Origin: Belnapia rosea
Lineage (GTDB): Bacteria; Pseudomonadota; Alphaproteobacteria; Acetobacterales; Acetobacteraceae
Reading direction: 5' to 3'
Length of the DNA stretch: 64,000 bases
NCBI RefSeq assembly: GCF_900101615.1
Contig: NZ_FMZX01000001.1
Span: forward strand, 1,116,001 to 1,180,000
In this document: piece after piece, positions 9,834 to 17,477 of the stretch
How positions within the stretch are numbered: the first letter of the stretch is position 1
Layout of the letters: each line of letters starts with the position of its first letter
Position numbers and translations under genes: made by a program
The notes under the pieces: model-generated
Told to the model about the DNA's origin: nothing
The model's input: only the letters and a program-made list of their open reading frames with translations
Database searches by the model: none

Positions 9834-10832
9834 ATGACGCTCATGGGATGCTCTCGCCGTTCGCTGCTGATCGGGGCTGGTGCCGCCGTTCTCGCCACCC
9901 CTGCCCTCGCCCAGCGGGCATGGGAGCCGACGCGGCCGGTGCAATTCATCGTCCCCGCCGGCACCGGCGGCGGGGCGGACCAGATGGCGCGGGTGATCCA
10001 GGGCATCGTCTCGAAGCACAAGCTGATGCGCCAGCCGATGGTCGTGGTGAACAAGGCGGGCGGCGCCGGGGCGGAGGGCTTCCTCGAGGCGAAGGGCGCG
10101 CGGGGCAACCCGCACATGATCGTCATCACCCTCTCGAACCTCTTCACCACGCCGCTGGCGACCGGCGTGCCCTTCTCCTGGGGGGACCTGACGCCGGTCG
10201 CCATGCTGGCGCTCGATGAGTTCGTGCTCTGGGTGAATGCCGAATCGCCCTGGAAGACCGCGCAGGAATTCATCGCCGCGGCGAAGCAGGAGCGGCTGAA
10301 GCTCGGCGGCACCGGCTCGAAGCAGGAGGACCAGATCATCGGCGTCGCCATGGCCAAGGCCACGGGGGCGAACCTCACCTATGTGCCCTTCCGCGGCGGC
10401 GGCGAGGTCGCGGTGCAGCTGGTCGGCCGGCATATCGATGCCTCGGTGAACAACCCGATCGAGGCGGTGACGCATTGGCGCTCCGGCGCGCTGCGGCCGC
10501 TCTGCGTCTTCGACGGCCAGCGGCTCGCGGGGACGGAGAAGATCACCGAGACGGCGTCCTGGTCCGACATCCCGACCGCGAAGGAATCGGGGATGGATGT
10601 CGAGTACCTGATGCTGCGCGGCATCTTCATGCCGGCCGGGGTGCAGCCGGCGCAGCTCGCCTTCTACGAGGACCTGCTGGGCAAGGTGCGCGAGACGCAG
10701 GAATGGCGCGAGCTGATGCAGCAGGGCGCCTTCAACACGACGAGCCTGACCGGCGAGGCCTTCCGCGCCTGGCTGACCAGGGAGGAGGCGCGGCACCGCG
10801 GGCTGATGCAGGAAGCGGGCTTCGTGGCATGA
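9834..10832 (+). CDS. tctC: Tripartite tricarboxylate transporter receptor, TctC (Bug) family
   Basis: A 332-residue periplasmic solute-binding protein. The N terminus has a twin-arginine-like start (SRRSLLIG) and a signal peptide ending near ALAQ. The mature part begins with the typical RPVQFIVPAGTGGGADQMAR, where the ligand's carboxylates are usually held. ATG 9834 was chosen because the signal peptide starts there and AGGGA precedes it. The gene overlaps tctB by ATGA, so receptor and permease are coupled. Ligands of the family are carboxylates such as citrate, malate or aromatic acids. The divergent oxalate-type ligase hints at a small dicarboxylate (inference). Confidence 0.93.
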   Translation: MTLMGCSRRSLLIGAGAAVLATPALAQRAWEPTRPVQFIVPAGTGGGADQMARVIQGIVSKHKLMRQPMVVVNKAGGAGAEGFLEAKGARGNPHMIVITLSNLFTTPLATGVPFSWGDLTPVAMLALDEFVLWVNAESPWKTAQEFIAAAKQERLKLGGTGSKQEDQIIGVAMAKATGANLTYVPFRGGGEVAVQLVGRHIDASVNNPIEAVTHWRSGALRPLCVFDGQRLAGTEKITETASWSDIPTAKESGMDVEYLMLRGIFMPAGVQPAQLAFYEDLLGKVRETQEWRELMQQGAFNTTSLTGEAFRAWLTREEARHRGLMQEAGFVA

Positions 10833-11317
10833 GCATGGAACGCGGGCTGCGCACGGGCGCGGTCGAGATCGGCACCTCCCTCGCCTTCGCCCTCGCCGGC
10901 GCCGCGGCGATCTGGGACAGCCGGCGCATCGGTGCCGGTTGGGGGGCGGAGGGGCCGCAATCCGGCACCTTCCCCTTCTGGATCGGCCTCTTCCTCGTGG
11001 CCGCGAGCATCGGGACGCTGGTGCAGGCGGTGCGGGCGCGGGAGGAGAGCGGGCTCTTCGTCACCTGGGACCAGCTCCGGCTGGTGGCCTCCGTGCTGGT
11101 GCCGACGACGATCTTCGTCGCCGCAATCCCGATCACCGGCATCTACCTTGCCTCGGCGGCGCTGGTCGCCTGGTTCATGCACCGCCTCGGCGGCTTCGGC
11201 TGGGGGCGCTCGGTGGCGGCCGGCCTCGCCACCGCCCTCGTCACCTTCCTCGTCTTCGAGATCTGGTTCCTCGTCGCCCTGCCCAAGGGCCCGATCGAAA
11301 CCGCGCTGGGGTACTGA
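10829..11317 (+). CDS. tctB: Tripartite tricarboxylate transporter small subunit, TctB family
   Basis: A 162-residue integral membrane protein with four predicted helices (about 15-32, 48-65, 83-112 and 127-152), the usual topology of the small permease subunit. It starts at ATG 10829 inside the stop of tctC (ATGA) and ends three bases before tctA. It forms the membrane part of the transporter together with TctA and is poorly conserved in sequence across the family. Confidence 0.9.
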   Translation: MSMERGLRTGAVEIGTSLAFALAGAAAIWDSRRIGAGWGAEGPQSGTFPFWIGLFLVAASIGTLVQAVRAREESGLFVTWDQLRLVASVLVPTTIFVAAIPITGIYLASAALVAWFMHRLGGFGWGRSVAAGLATALVTFLVFEIWFLVALPKGPIETALGY

Positions 11318-11320
11318 GCC

Positions 11321-12838
11321 ATGGAAGAATTCGGCCTGCTGATGCAGGGCTTCGCCGTGGCGCTCGAGCCGCAGAACATGCTGCTGATGCTGGTCGGCGT
11401 GGTGCTCGGCGTGCTGATCGGCGTGCTGCCAGGGCTCGGCGGCGCGAACGGCATCGCCATCCTGCTGCCGCTGACCTTCGCCATGCCGCCGGTCTCGGCG
11501 ATCATCATGCTCTCCTGCATCTATTGGGGTGCCCTGTTCGGCGGGGCCATCACCTCGATCCTGTTCAACATCCCGGGCGAGCCCTGGAGCGTGGCGACGA
11601 CCTTCGACGGCTACCCGATGGCGCAGCAGGGCAAGGCCGCCGAGGCGCTGACGGCGGCCTTCACCAGCAGCTTCGTCGGCGCCTTCGTCGCCATCGTGAT
11701 GATCACCTTCATCGCGCCGGTGATCGCGGGCTTCGCGCTGCGCTTCGGGCCGCCGGAATTCTTCGCGGTGATGTTCCTCTCCTTCGCCAGCTTCGTCGGC
11801 ATGAGCAAGGGGCCGGCGCTGAAGACCGTTTGCGCCATGATGCTCGGCTTCCTGTTGGCCGCCGTCGGCATGGATACCGTCACCGGCCAGCTGCGCATGA
11901 CCTTCGGCAGCACGGAGATGATCCGCGGCTTCGACTTCCTCGTCGCCGTCATCGGCCTCTTCGGCATCAGCGAGATCCTCTGCTCGATCGAGGACGGGCT
12001 GCGGTTCAAGGGGCAGCGGGCGAAGATCGACCTGAAGGTGGTGCTGCGGGTCTGGGCCAGCCTGCCGCGGCACTGGCTGCTGGCGATGCGCTCGGCGCTG
12101 ATCGGCTGCTGGATGGGCATCACCCCGGCCGGCGCGACCCCGGCCAGCTTCATGTCCTACGGCGTGGCGCGGCGCATGTCGAAGAACGGCGCGAGCTTCG
12201 GCAAGGGGCGGATCGAGGGTGTCATCGCACCCGAGACGGCGGCGCATGCCGCCGGCACCTCGGCCCTGCTGCCGATGCTGACGCTCGGCGTGCCGGGCTC
12301 GCCCACCGCGGCGGTGCTGCTGGGCGGGCTCATCATGTGGGGGCTGCAGCCGGGGCCGATGCTCTTCACCGAGCAGAAGGATTTCGTCTGGGGCCTCATC
12401 GCCTCGATGTATCTTGGCAACATCGCCGGGCTGCTGGTGGTGCTGGTGGCGGTGCCCTGGTTCGCCGCCATCCTGCGGGTGCCCTTCTCGATCATCGCCG
12501 CCATCATCCTGGTGGTCTGCGCGATCGGCGCCTTCACCGTCAGCAATGCCGAGTTCGACATCACGCTGATGCTGATCTTCGGCGTCATCGGCTATGTGCT
12601 GAAGAAGCTCGACTACCCGCTGGCGCCGCTGGTCCTCGCCCTGGTGCTCGGCGACCGGACGGAGGAGGCCTTCCGGCAGTCGCTGCTGATCAGCGAAGGC
12701 AGCCTCGGCGTCTTCTTCTCGAACTGGCTGGTGAGCACGATCATGGCGGCGGGCTTCGCCCTGTTGCTGTGGCCGCTGATCAGCTGGCTCCGGGGCCTGC
12801 TGCCGGGCTTGCCGGCGCGGCGGGTGCGGCCGGCCTGA
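11321..12838 (+). CDS. tctA: Tripartite tricarboxylate transporter large permease, TctA family
   Basis: 505 residues with about 11-12 membrane helices, the normal length for TctA. The signature GVLPGLGGANGIAILLPLTF lies near residues 36-55, and a second similar loop (GVPGSPTAAVLLGGLI) near 325 reflects the internal repeat of the family. The protein uses the ion gradient to import the carboxylate delivered by TctC. It closes the tctCBA operon and is followed by a strong hairpin. Confidence 0.95.
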   Translation: MEEFGLLMQGFAVALEPQNMLLMLVGVVLGVLIGVLPGLGGANGIAILLPLTFAMPPVSAIIMLSCIYWGALFGGAITSILFNIPGEPWSVATTFDGYPMAQQGKAAEALTAAFTSSFVGAFVAIVMITFIAPVIAGFALRFGPPEFFAVMFLSFASFVGMSKGPALKTVCAMMLGFLLAAVGMDTVTGQLRMTFGSTEMIRGFDFLVAVIGLFGISEILCSIEDGLRFKGQRAKIDLKVVLRVWASLPRHWLLAMRSALIGCWMGITPAGATPASFMSYGVARRMSKNGASFGKGRIEGVIAPETAAHAAGTSALLPMLTLGVPGSPTAAVLLGGLIMWGLQPGPMLFTEQKDFVWGLIASMYLGNIAGLLVVLVAVPWFAAILRVPFSIIAAIILVVCAIGAFTVSNAEFDITLMLIFGVIGYVLKKLDYPLAPLVLALVLGDRTEEAFRQSLLISEGSLGVFFSNWLVSTIMAAGFALLLWPLISWLRGLLPGLPARRVRPA

Positions 12839-12856
12839 GCCCCCGCGCCTCCCGAT

Positions 12857-12889
12857 GCGGCCACCCGGGGCAACCGCACGGGTGGCCGC
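12857..12889 (+). terminator. Hairpin after tctCBA
   Basis: A perfect 11-bp inverted repeat (GCGGCCACCCG and CGGGTGGCCGC) with an 11-base loop lies 18 bases after the tctA stop. There is no T-run, so it may stop RNA polymerase only with help from Rho or protect the 3' end of the message. Confidence 0.55.
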
Positions 12890-12976
12890 GCCCGCCCTCT
12901 ATCAACTCCAGGTGATATCATGCCGAGGCGAGGTTGATGGCGCTACCATAACCAGGGGTTGTGGAAAGCATCGTCC

Positions 12977-13519
12977 ATGTCGGGTTCCGGATTTCAGATC
13001 GGCAATCACCGCGCCGGGCGGCCGCGCAGCGACGCGGTGACCAGCGCGGGCTCCTGGCCCACCCTGCGGCTGGACGTGCCGCTGGTCGGCCAGGTGCGGC
13101 AGATGGACTGCTGGTATGCCGGCGCCTGCATGCTGGCCTATTACCGCGAGGCAGGCCCCCGCCTCGGCCTGCCGCGGGCCTGGATCGCCGATCGTGGCAT
13201 CCAGCAGCCCGCCTGGGGCCGGCTCGCACGGGCCGAGGGGCTGCTGCCGGTGCCGATGCCGGGCGGGGCCCACCGCATCGACCAATTCGGCCTGTTCCGC
13301 TGGCTGATGGATTACGGGCCGCTCTGGTGCGCGGGCGACTGGTTCGGCTTCGGCCATGTGATCGTCGTGACCGGCATCACCGGGACGGTGATCCACCTCA
13401 ACGACCCCGATGATGGGGTGGGCGGCCCGAACGGCGCGCGGAAGACGAACACCGTCCAGTGGTTCAACGACCACCTCTACTGGAACGAGGCCAACTGCCT
13501 GCTCTACCGGCCAGCCTAA
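12977..13519 (+). CDS. Papain-like cysteine protease fold protein (C39/C70-like)
   Basis: 180 residues from ATG 12977, which has GGAAAG eight bases upstream. The pattern fits a papain-like hydrolase: a Gln-x-x-Cys-Trp block (RQMDCWYAGACM) with the likely catalytic Cys, then FGHVIVVTGI with the catalytic His, and LNDPDDG where the Asn/Asp would sit. Similar small proteins are assigned to the AvrRpt2-like (C70) or C39-like groups. No signal peptide or membrane segment is visible, so if exported it would need another route. Neighbours are unrelated. Protease activity is inferred from motifs; transglutaminase-like or amidase activity is possible. Confidence 0.7.
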   Translation: MSGSGFQIGNHRAGRPRSDAVTSAGSWPTLRLDVPLVGQVRQMDCWYAGACMLAYYREAGPRLGLPRAWIADRGIQQPAWGRLARAEGLLPVPMPGGAHRIDQFGLFRWLMDYGPLWCAGDWFGFGHVIVVTGITGTVIHLNDPDDGVGGPNGARKTNTVQWFNDHLYWNEANCLLYRPA

Positions 13520-13622
13520 GGGCAACCTCCAGGCGGCCGGACAACGAGCCGCTACCCCCTTCGGCAAGCCGGGCAAATGCCCGGGCTGGCGGTGGTCGGG
13601 GAGTAGCCGCCCGGGCTCGGCG

Positions 13623-14156
13623 TCAGGCGCCGCCGAGCGAGGCGCGGTGGCGCCCCGAAAGCTCCACGTAATGCGGCGCCGTCTTGTCGAAGCCGGCCCG
13701 CTGCTCGACCGTCAGCAGCCGGACCAGCTTCGCGGGATTGCCCATCCAGAGCTCGAGCGCCGCGATTCGCTTGCCGGGCGGCAGGACCGAGCCGGCGGCC
13801 AGCACCCCGCCCTCCTCGATCACCGCATCATCCAGCACCGTCGCGCCCATGCCGACGAAGGCGCGGTTCATCAGCGTGCAGGCATGGATGATGGCGGCAT
13901 GGCCGACCGTGACGTCATCACCGATACTGGTCGCCTGCCTGCCGGCATTGACGTGGATGATGGTGCCGTCCTGGATGTTGGTGCCGGCGCCGATGCGGAT
14001 GAAGTTGGTGTCGCCGCGCAGGACGCAGTGATACCAGATATTGGATCGTGGCCCGATCGTGACGTCGCCGATCACGGCGGCGGTCGGCGCCACCCAGGCC
14101 GACGGATCGACCACCGGCTGCTTGCCCTCGAAGGGGTAGAGCGGTCCGTGCGGCAT
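13623..14156 (-). CDS. Gamma-carbonic-anhydrase-like hexapeptide-repeat protein
   Basis: 177 residues forming a left-handed beta-helix of hexapeptide repeats (for example AAVIGDVTIGPRSNIWY). The zinc ligands of gamma-type carbonic anhydrases can be placed: His in IIHVN, and the two His of VGHAAIIHAC. Members either hydrate CO2 or bind other acyl/CoA ligands (YrdA, PaaY, CaiE groups). The length fits the short bacterial YrdA type. It shares orientation with argC downstream of the ribosomal genes, but a 60-base gap separates them. Confidence 0.88.
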   Translation of the reverse strand: MPHGPLYPFEGKQPVVDPSAWVAPTAAVIGDVTIGPRSNIWYHCVLRGDTNFIRIGAGTNIQDGTIIHVNAGRQATSIGDDVTVGHAAIIHACTLMNRAFVGMGATVLDDAVIEEGGVLAAGSVLPPGKRIAALELWMGNPAKLVRLLTVEQRAGFDKTAPHYVELSGRHRASLGGA

Positions 14157-14217
14157 TCTTCTCCTCCCTATGCGGTGCCCATGGCGCCGGCACGCGGCGC
14201 CATGGGGAATCCTGGCC

Positions 14218-15165
14218 CTATTCCGCCGCGACGGGCAGGCGCGTCTCGACCGGGATGCCGAGCATCAGGCCGATATTCTGCACCGCCGCGCCGGAGGCGC
14301 CCTTGCCGAGATTGTCGAAACGCGCCGTCAGCACCGCCTGGCCATGGGCCTCGCTGCCATGGACGCGAAGCTCGAGCAGGTTGGTGTTGTTCAGCGCCTC
14401 CGGCTCCAGCTTGGCGGTCGCCGGCACCACGGAGACATACTCGCTGCCGGCATAGCGGGCGGCGAGCACCGCCTCGATATCGGCGGGCTTCGGCCGGCCC
14501 GGCAGCGTGTCGAGATGCAGTGGGATGCTGACGATCATGCCCTGCCGGAAATCGCCGACCGAGGGGATGAAGATCGGCCGCCGCGTCAGCCCGGCATGGG
14601 TCTGCAGCTCCGGGATGTGCTTGTGGCCGAGCCCAAGCCCGTAGAGCTCGAAATCCGGCGCGCGGCGGCCTTCATACTCGGCGATCATCGCGTTGCCGCC
14701 GCCGGAATAGCCGGAGACGGCGTTGACCGTGACCGGATAGTCGCGGGGCATCACCCCGGCATCGACCAGCGGGCGGAGCAGCAGGATGGCGCCGGTCGGG
14801 TAGCAGCCGGGGTTGGAGACGCGCGGCGCCGCGGCGATGAGCGCGGACTGCTCCGGCGTCAGCTCCGGCAGACCATAGACCCAGTCCGGGGCGATGCGAT
14901 GCGCGGTGCTGGCATCGACGAGCCGGGGCGCGTCGGCACCGAGCGAGGCGGCCAGCGTGGCGCTTTCCTTCGCCGCGTCGTCGGGCAGGCAGAGGACGAC
15001 GAGGTCCACCTCGGCCATCAGCGCGCGGCGGGCGCCAGGATCCTTTCGGCGCGTGGGGGCGATGGATCGCACGGCGAGGCCGGGCAGGATCGCCAGCCGC
15101 TCGCGGATCTGCAGGCCGGTGGTGCCGGCCTCGCCATCGATGAACACCGTCGGGATCTTCGCCAT
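14218..15165 (-). CDS. argC: N-acetyl-gamma-glutamyl-phosphate reductase, short type
   Basis: 315 residues, the length of the type 2 ArgC. The enzyme reduces N-acetylglutamyl phosphate to the semialdehyde with NADPH, the third step of arginine/ornithine synthesis. The N terminus shows the nucleotide-binding DGEAGTTGLQI, and the catalytic cysteine lies in SNPGCYPTG. ATG 15165 is preceded by GAGGGAG. The same frame remains open further upstream but lacks homology. It lies downstream of rplM-rpsI, an order seen in alphaproteobacteria, but a strong terminator stands between, so it likely has its own promoter. The product also feeds the polyamine genes of this window through ornithine. Confidence 0.95.
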   Translation of the reverse strand: MAKIPTVFIDGEAGTTGLQIRERLAILPGLAVRSIAPTRRKDPGARRALMAEVDLVVLCLPDDAAKESATLAASLGADAPRLVDASTAHRIAPDWVYGLPELTPEQSALIAAAPRVSNPGCYPTGAILLLRPLVDAGVMPRDYPVTVNAVSGYSGGGNAMIAEYEGRRAPDFELYGLGLGHKHIPELQTHAGLTRRPIFIPSVGDFRQGMIVSIPLHLDTLPGRPKPADIEAVLAARYAGSEYVSVVPATAKLEPEALNNTNLLELRVHGSEAHGQAVLTARFDNLGKGASGAAVQNIGLMLGIPVETRLPVAAE

Positions 15166-15212
15166 GTCCTTGGCTCCCTCAGCCTGGGGCACAGTGCCGC
15201 CCAATGCGGCCC

Positions 15213-15251
15213 AAAAAGCAAGAGGGGCGGGCCCAGGCGGGCCCACCCCTC
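15213..15251 (-). terminator. Rho-independent terminator of rplM-rpsI
   Basis: On the minus strand a hairpin (GAGGGG-GGGCCC arms, one mismatch, 4-base loop) is followed by TTGCTTTTT. It sits about 95 bases past the rpsI stop and 48 bases before the argC start. It is the clearest intrinsic terminator in the window. Confidence 0.85.
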
Positions 15252-15304
15252 GTCGTATGACAGCCATGTGGCTGGCGCCGACCGGCGCCCGCCCGGCCGG
15301 GGAC

Positions 15305-15338
15305 CCCATCGCAGTCTTGCTGGCAAAACTGCGATGGG
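15305..15338 (-). terminator. Hairpin directly after rpsI
   Basis: A perfect 11-bp inverted repeat (CCCATCGCAGT and ACTGCGATGGG) with a 12-base loop starts seven bases after the rpsI stop codon. No T-run follows, so it is more likely an mRNA 3'-end stabiliser or pause site, with true termination at the next hairpin. Confidence 0.5.
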
Positions 15339-15344
15339 AACCCG

Positions 15345-15836
15345 TCAGCGCTTGCTGAACTGGAAGGAGCGTCGTGCCTTCGCCTTGCCGTACTTCTTCC
15401 GCTCGACGACGCGCGGGTCGCGGGTCAGGAAGCCGGCCTTCTTGAGGATCGGCCGCAGCTCCGGCTCGTAATGGGTGAGCGCGCGGCTGATGCCGTGGCG
15501 CACCGCGCCGGCCTGGCCGGAGAGGCCGCCGCCGACGACGGTCGCGATCACGTCGAACTGCTGGTAGCGGTCGGCGACCAGGAAGGGCTGCGAGAGCAGC
15601 ATTCGCAGGACCGGCCGGGCGAAATAGGTCAACACGGGCTTGCCGTTGACGGTCATCTCGCCCTTGCCGGGCTTCACCCAGACGCGGGCCACGGCATTCT
15701 TGCGGCGGCCGGTGGCGTAGGAGCGGCCGAAGGCATCGCGCTTCGGCTCACGCAGGACCGGGGCCTCGCCGGTGATGGCACCGGACTGCACCAGGCTCTT
15801 CAGATCGGCGAGTGTGCCGGTCGTCTCCTCGCTCAT
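15345..15836 (-). CDS. rpsI: 30S ribosomal protein S9
   Basis: 163 residues, slightly long for S9 because of an alphaproteobacterial N-terminal extension of about 35 residues. The core carries [25 protein letters not shown] and the basic C terminus ending in SFQFSKR, whose last Arg reaches the P-site tRNA in the ribosome. It starts two bases after the rplM stop codon (TGA-GC-ATG), the conserved rplM-rpsI order, so it is co-transcribed and probably coupled. Confidence 0.98.
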   Translation of the reverse strand: MSEETTGTLADLKSLVQSGAITGEAPVLREPKRDAFGRSYATGRRKNAVARVWVKPGKGEMTVNGKPVLTYFARPVLRMLLSQPFLVADRYQQFDVIATVVGGGLSGQAGAVRHGISRALTHYEPELRPILKKAGFLTRDPRVVERKKYGKAKARRSFQFSKR

Positions 15837-15838
15837 GC

Positions 15839-16312
15839 TCAGAGCACCTTATTCTTGCGGTTCATGGCGCCGACATCGAGCGTGACCGGCTGCTGGCCGG
15901 CATGCGGATGCTCCGCGCCGGCATAGACATGGAGGTTGTCCATCTGGCGGCGGCCGAGGGGCCCGCGGGTGATCATCCGCTCGACGGCCTTCTCGATCAC
16001 GCGCTCCGGGTACTTGCCCTCGAGCCGCTCCCGCACCGTGCGCTGCTTGATGCCGCCCGGGAAGCCGGTGTGCCAGTAGAAGACCCGCTGCTCGGCCTTC
16101 TGGCCGGTGACCCGGACCTTCTCGGCGTTGATGACGACGACATGGTCGCCGCAATCGACATGCGGGGTGAATTGCGGCTTGTGCTTGCCGCGGAGGCGAT
16201 TGGCGATGATGGTGGCGAGGCGGCCGAGCACGAGGCCCTCCGCATCCACGACCACCCAGCCTTTCTTGACCTCGGCCGGCTTCAGCGAGCGCGTCTGGGT
16301 CTGGAGTTGCAT
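15839..16312 (-). CDS. rplM: 50S ribosomal protein L13
   Basis: 157 residues, typical for L13, an early assembly protein of the large subunit. Recognisable blocks are [47 protein letters not shown] and the C-terminal [14 protein letters not shown]. It heads the rplM-rpsI operon. The upstream 178 bases are shared with the divergent tctC-type gene and must hold both promoters. Confidence 0.98.
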   Translation of the reverse strand: MQLQTQTRSLKPAEVKKGWVVVDAEGLVLGRLATIIANRLRGKHKPQFTPHVDCGDHVVVINAEKVRVTGQKAEQRVFYWHTGFPGGIKQRTVRERLEGKYPERVIEKAVERMITRGPLGRRQMDNLHVYAGAEHPHAGQQPVTLDVGAMNRKNKVL

Positions 16313-16402
16313 GGGTCGGGAACTTCGTCCGGTCTATTAGAGGCGCGGGTTATGGCGGCCGGGGCACCGCAGGTCAAGGGGAAAGCTGGGGTTTTGGGGC
16401 AT

Positions 16403-16416
16403 GGTAATCCATTACC
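16403..16416. promoter_or_regulatory. Candidate operator palindrome GGTAAT-CC-ATTACC
   Basis: A perfect 14-base palindrome in the divergent region between rplM and the orphan tctC-dehydratase genes, 75 bases before the tctC start. It is AT-rich against its surroundings. The form resembles GntR/FCD-type operators. Function is inferred; no regulator gene is adjacent. Confidence 0.4.
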
Positions 16417-16490
16417 GTAGCATCCAGGGCGTCTTGCCAGCCCCCCCTCGCGGGCGGCACCCTGGGCGCAACGACAAGGAGGAACGGGCC

Positions 16491-17471
16491 ATGGGGCTGC
16501 GCGCAGGGATCGGGCGCCGGGGGGTGATCGCGGCAGCGGGCGGGGTGCTGGCGGCGCCGGCACTGGCCCAGGCGCCCTGGCCGGCGGGGCAGACCGTCGC
16601 GGTCGTTATCCCCTATGCGCCGGGCGGCGCCTCCGACGTGATCGGGCGGCTGGTGACCCAGGTGCTGTCGGAGAAACTCGGCGGCACCTTCGTGATGGAC
16701 CACAAGCCGGGCGCCTCGACCAGCCTCGCGGCGCGGATCGTGGCGCGGGCGAAGCCGGATGGGATGACGCTGCTGCTCGGCACTATCGCCACCTTCACCC
16801 TGACGCCGCTGGCGCTGCGCAACCCGGGCTACGACCCGCTGGCGGATTTCATCCACATCACCCAGGTCTGCGAGACCCTGTCGGTGCTGGTCGCGCATCC
16901 CCGCTGGGGCAGCTTCGAGGCGTTGATGGCGGCGGCCAAGGCCAGGCCCGATGCCCTGTCCTATGCCACCTGGGGGGTCGGGACCACGGCGCATCTGCCG
17001 ATGCTCGACCTGCTCGGCCGGGTCGGGGCCGAGATGCTGCACGTCCCCTATAACGGCTCGCCACCGGCGCTGACCGATACGATCGCCGGGCGGACGGATT
17101 GCATGTTCGCCCTCTACGCCGCCTGCAAGGGGCATCTGGAGGAGGGCCGGGTGAAGGGGCTGGCGCAGCCGACGCCGGAGCGGCCGGCCGCCATCGCCAA
17201 TGTCCCGACCTTCGCCGAACTCGGCATCCCCGATTTCGTCTATACCGGATGGTATGGCGTGCAGGCCCCGGTGGGGACTCCGCGCGCCATCACCGACCGC
17301 ATCGAGCGGGCGCTGACCGAGGGCCTGGCGGACCCCCGCATCCAGGCCTTCATGGCGACCCAGGGCATCGCCCCTTCCGCCATGGGGAATGCCGCCGCCG
17401 TGGCGCGGATCGAGCGCGAATTGCCTTCGAACCGCAGGCTGATGCAGCGTGCGGGCCTCAATCCGGAGTAG
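16491..17471 (+). CDS. TctC (Bug) family solute-binding protein, orphan
   Basis: 326 residues with a Tat-like N terminus (GRRGVIAAAGG) and signal peptide ending at ALAQ. The mature start (TVAVVIPYAPGGASDVIGR) and the block LHVPYNGSPPALTDTIAGR are typical of the Bug family. ATG 16491 is preceded by AAGGAGGAA at seven bases. No TctA or TctB is linked, as is common for Bug receptors, which then share a permease or act in sensing. It is followed after six bases by an IlvD/Edd dehydratase, suggesting the ligand is a hydroxylated or sugar acid. Confidence 0.92.
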   Translation: MGLRAGIGRRGVIAAAGGVLAAPALAQAPWPAGQTVAVVIPYAPGGASDVIGRLVTQVLSEKLGGTFVMDHKPGASTSLAARIVARAKPDGMTLLLGTIATFTLTPLALRNPGYDPLADFIHITQVCETLSVLVAHPRWGSFEALMAAAKARPDALSYATWGVGTTAHLPMLDLLGRVGAEMLHVPYNGSPPALTDTIAGRTDCMFALYAACKGHLEEGRVKGLAQPTPERPAAIANVPTFAELGIPDFVYTGWYGVQAPVGTPRAITDRIERALTEGLADPRIQAFMATQGIAPSAMGNAAAVARIERELPSNRRLMQRAGLNPE

Positions 17472-17477
17472 CGTCCC

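Noticed and set aside
10939-12915. A 658-codon plus-strand frame overlapping tctB and tctA
   Set aside because: Frame-shifted shadow; translation is Arg/Ala/Gly-rich and TctA in the true frame has membrane helices and signature motifs.
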